A DNA stretch of 64,000 nucleotides, from contig CM018035.1 of NCBI GenBank assembly GCA_008638375.1, positions 8,087,577-8,151,576 on the forward strand, read 5' to 3'. Every line of letters starts with the position of its first letter. The first letter of the stretch is position 1. A model generated the notes under the pieces. The model saw nothing but the letters and a program-made list of their open reading frames with translations. It had not been told where the DNA came from and did no database searches. This DNA is from Nyssa sinensis. Lineage: Eukaryota > Streptophyta > Magnoliopsida > Cornales > Nyssaceae. A program made the translations under genes and the position numbers. This document shows, piece after piece, positions 62,306 through 64,000 of the stretch.

Positions 62306-63631
62306 AAAAATTTCAATGAATTCAAAACATTATAAAATAAAAATTCTAACGATGCATGTAATGTACTTTCTTATTTGTTGTATGATTTTTTAAGGCTTTT
62401 GATATTTTAGATCGGAACGCTAAATCTTGCAGTCAAAAACGCAAATGATCATGTGGTCCAATTCGAAATTCGCTAGGCAAGGGGAGTGAATTGTGGTAAC
62501 TATGAATGGGCCCTATCTTAAAATAATTAAAAATGAGAAAAAACAACAAATTCTAAAAAAGAAAGGAAGAAAAAAATAACTAATTCCAAGATAAAAAAAG
62601 GAGTAGATTACTGTCTTCCAAACAGTAGAATTATCAAGTCTTGCAAACTAACAAGGACACTAATGTAGTGGTTCAAATTCAGTGTCATCATCACATTCTA
62701 CAAAAAAATTAAAAATTACTGGTATAGAAAATGCTGTTAACTTGTTAGCAGGCAGTATCATTATCTTAGAGAAGTTATACACACAAAGGAAGAATTAAAC
62801 AGATCTTAAAATTAGTTAATGATTCAAGCATCTCAATACAAATTCAAAGAAACCATCCGCAATGATGTCTTGGGGTGTTTATTCCAGAAACATAATCAAG
62901 GACCAGCAAGAAGAGAAAAAACAAGAGAACCATGTTATATGTTTCAGACAATAATAGTAATCATACCTGCTCAATGTACTGATCAGAAAATAATAACTGC
63001 TCTGATTTAAATTGTAGCATGTTGTAGTGACATACCTGATACCCATCCCAATCTGGATTTGCGGAAGGAACCCCTTGGGTTGGTGATAACATCATTGGCA
63101 CAAAAGAAGCATTCTCATTCAATTTTCTAGGCAAGGACCAGGATGAAATAGTTGATTGGGACGGGCCTTGTAATGAAACAGATCCACCGTTACCATATGC
63201 AGGAGGGTCACCTCCTCCAACTGCTGTAGGATCAGGATGATTAAACCTGCAGTTTGACCCATACTTGCAGGAGCCATTACGCATGTAGTAGGGGCACTCT
63301 CTTTCCCCCTGTAACGAATTTTAACCTTGTCAGAATATTTTGAGATAACTGGCTCCAAACAATTATGTGTTACACCTAAAGAATAATGTTTATATATATA
63401 TATATATATATTTGATCATTATTATATAGAAATAAACAAAACTAAATGTTGTATAGTATTGATCAACAAAAATAATAATTGAATTTTTGAAAGGAAAGAT
63501 ATAAGTAATACCAGTCGGATAGGCAGTCCCAGAAAGTTATAATCTAGAGTTGGAGCTACTGGAGTTTTTCCTCTACTGTGATTGTATCTACAAGCTTTTC
63601 CAAACTTACAACCCCCTGATCTCAGGTAATA
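52606..63631 (-). CDS. CCCH zinc-finger protein, ZC3H43/67-like, 3' four exons (5' end outside window), one extra base
   Basis: Exons 63631-63512, 63308-63036, 53675-53402 and 52821-52606 join at phase 0. They carry one partial and three full C-x8-C-x5-C-x3-H fingers: [18 protein letters not shown] (first Cys upstream, outside the window), [40 protein letters not shown] and [20 protein letters not shown]. Proteins of this family bind RNA or DNA, and the closest known type is Arabidopsis ZC3H43/ZC3H67. The stop is at 52608-52606. Exon 3 is 274 bp, one more than phase allows: CCC (plus-strand GGG at 53541-53543) breaks the frame after EEFPERP, and with two C's it reads [10 protein letters not shown]. 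The intron between exons 2 and 3 is 9.4 kb because a LINE sits in it. The MITE at 51679 lies just beyond the 3' end. Confidence 0.85.
56483..57025 (+). mobile_element. AAGCAC-type MITE, copy D, inside the LINE
   Basis: It starts CTAAGAAGCAC and ends near GTGTCCATGCTTTTG. The right terminus is worn, so no duplication can be fixed. The interior follows the family order, with an (AT)n and (GT)n patch near 56770-56810. Confidence 0.65.
57863..58332 (+). mobile_element. AAGCAC-type MITE, copy E, inside the LINE endonuclease region
   Basis: The ends are CTAAGAAACAC and GTGCTACATAG. The flanks TCTGTTGG and TTTGGGGG match at 5 of 8. Removing the element brings the LINE sequence back to a GGDFN motif, so this insertion point is well defined. 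Confidence 0.7.
60600..61005. other. Unidentified insertion of about 400 bp in the LINE
   Basis: LINE-like sequence breaks off after [14 protein letters not shown] (near 60550) and resumes near 61005-61060 ([15 protein letters not shown]). The segment between is AT-rich and has no LINE similarity, no obvious inverted ends and no coding frame that I recognise. It could be another element or local divergence. Confidence 0.4.
61959..63035. other. Rest of the large CCCH intron
   Basis: An (AT)n run lies at 62275-62302. Otherwise the sequence is AT-rich with nothing recognisable up to the donor of the upstream exon at 63036. Confidence 0.6.
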
Positions 63632-64000
63632 CTGCAAAACTCAAGAGAATTGGAACGACGGAGGAACTGTTATTATACAGTAGTACACCACGCATAATGT
63701 ACTGACTTAAAGTGTTAATAGCCTTGCGCAAACAAAAAAAGCAACAAAAAATAACAGGGAATTCATTGATAACTAACACATGTCATTGCAGTATACAAAA
63801 TAGAACCCATACAACTAATTTTCTAATAGATTATTTTGAGCTCCTAATTCCAGCCCTTTATTAAATTCCACCCATCACCTATAGAACTAAGAAGGTCCAA
63901 CACTCAACTGTGTGGTAAATCTTTGAGACTTTGATCCATATTAAAATACTTAACCATCGTTAACGTATACGAAATGAGTGATGCTAGATGTTCCAAATTT

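Overview
This is nuclear DNA from a flowering plant, most likely a eudicot and probably a woody one. The evidence is AT-rich, intron-rich sequence with clear GT-AG splice sites, plant-specific gene families (AZG purine permease, REM-type B3 protein, RIN4/NOI protein, AIRP2-like RING ligase, ZC3H43/67-type CCCH protein), and decayed plant transposons (LINEs, Copia pieces, MULEs, hAT MITEs). I cannot name the species.

Layout. 1-2.3 kb holds a hAT MITE and a Copia remnant. 2.8-4.4 kb is an intact single-exon AZG2-like permease (+). 6.0-8.1 kb is a Copia LTR next to an internally deleted LINE. 9.8-22.4 kb is one six-exon B3 gene (-) that I assembled from splice sites; its 6.9-kb first intron holds an LTR and MITEs. 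22.4-30.2 kb is mostly AT-rich DNA with MITEs. 30.5-32.6 kb is a complete five-exon RING ligase gene (+). 34.4-36.3 kb is a small MULE carrying a gene-derived first exon. 38.6-43.9 kb is a three-exon NOI/RIN4-like gene (+) with a 4.9-kb first intron. 45.5-51.2 kb is a Pack-MULE. 52.6-64 kb is the 3' part of a CCCH zinc-finger gene (-), whose 9.4-kb intron contains a 7.4-kb LINE that is itself interrupted by two MITEs.

The most interesting object is the Pack-MULE at 45504-51217. Long terminal inverted repeats and an 11-bp direct repeat bound it. Inside, all on the minus strand and with introns kept, are pieces of calreticulin-3, NADP-malic enzyme, an NRAMP metal transporter and a long-chain acyl-CoA synthetase, plus two exon-like pieces I do not recognise. 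No transposase is visible.

A second pattern is that three otherwise well-conserved genes (B3, NOI, CCCH) each carry exactly one extra base in a homopolymer. The exon lengths, splice phases and family sequence all fit if that base is removed. This suggests consensus errors in the assembly, or less likely three independent inactivations.

The host genes are unrelated in function and form no pathway. Most of the remaining sequence is decayed mobile DNA.
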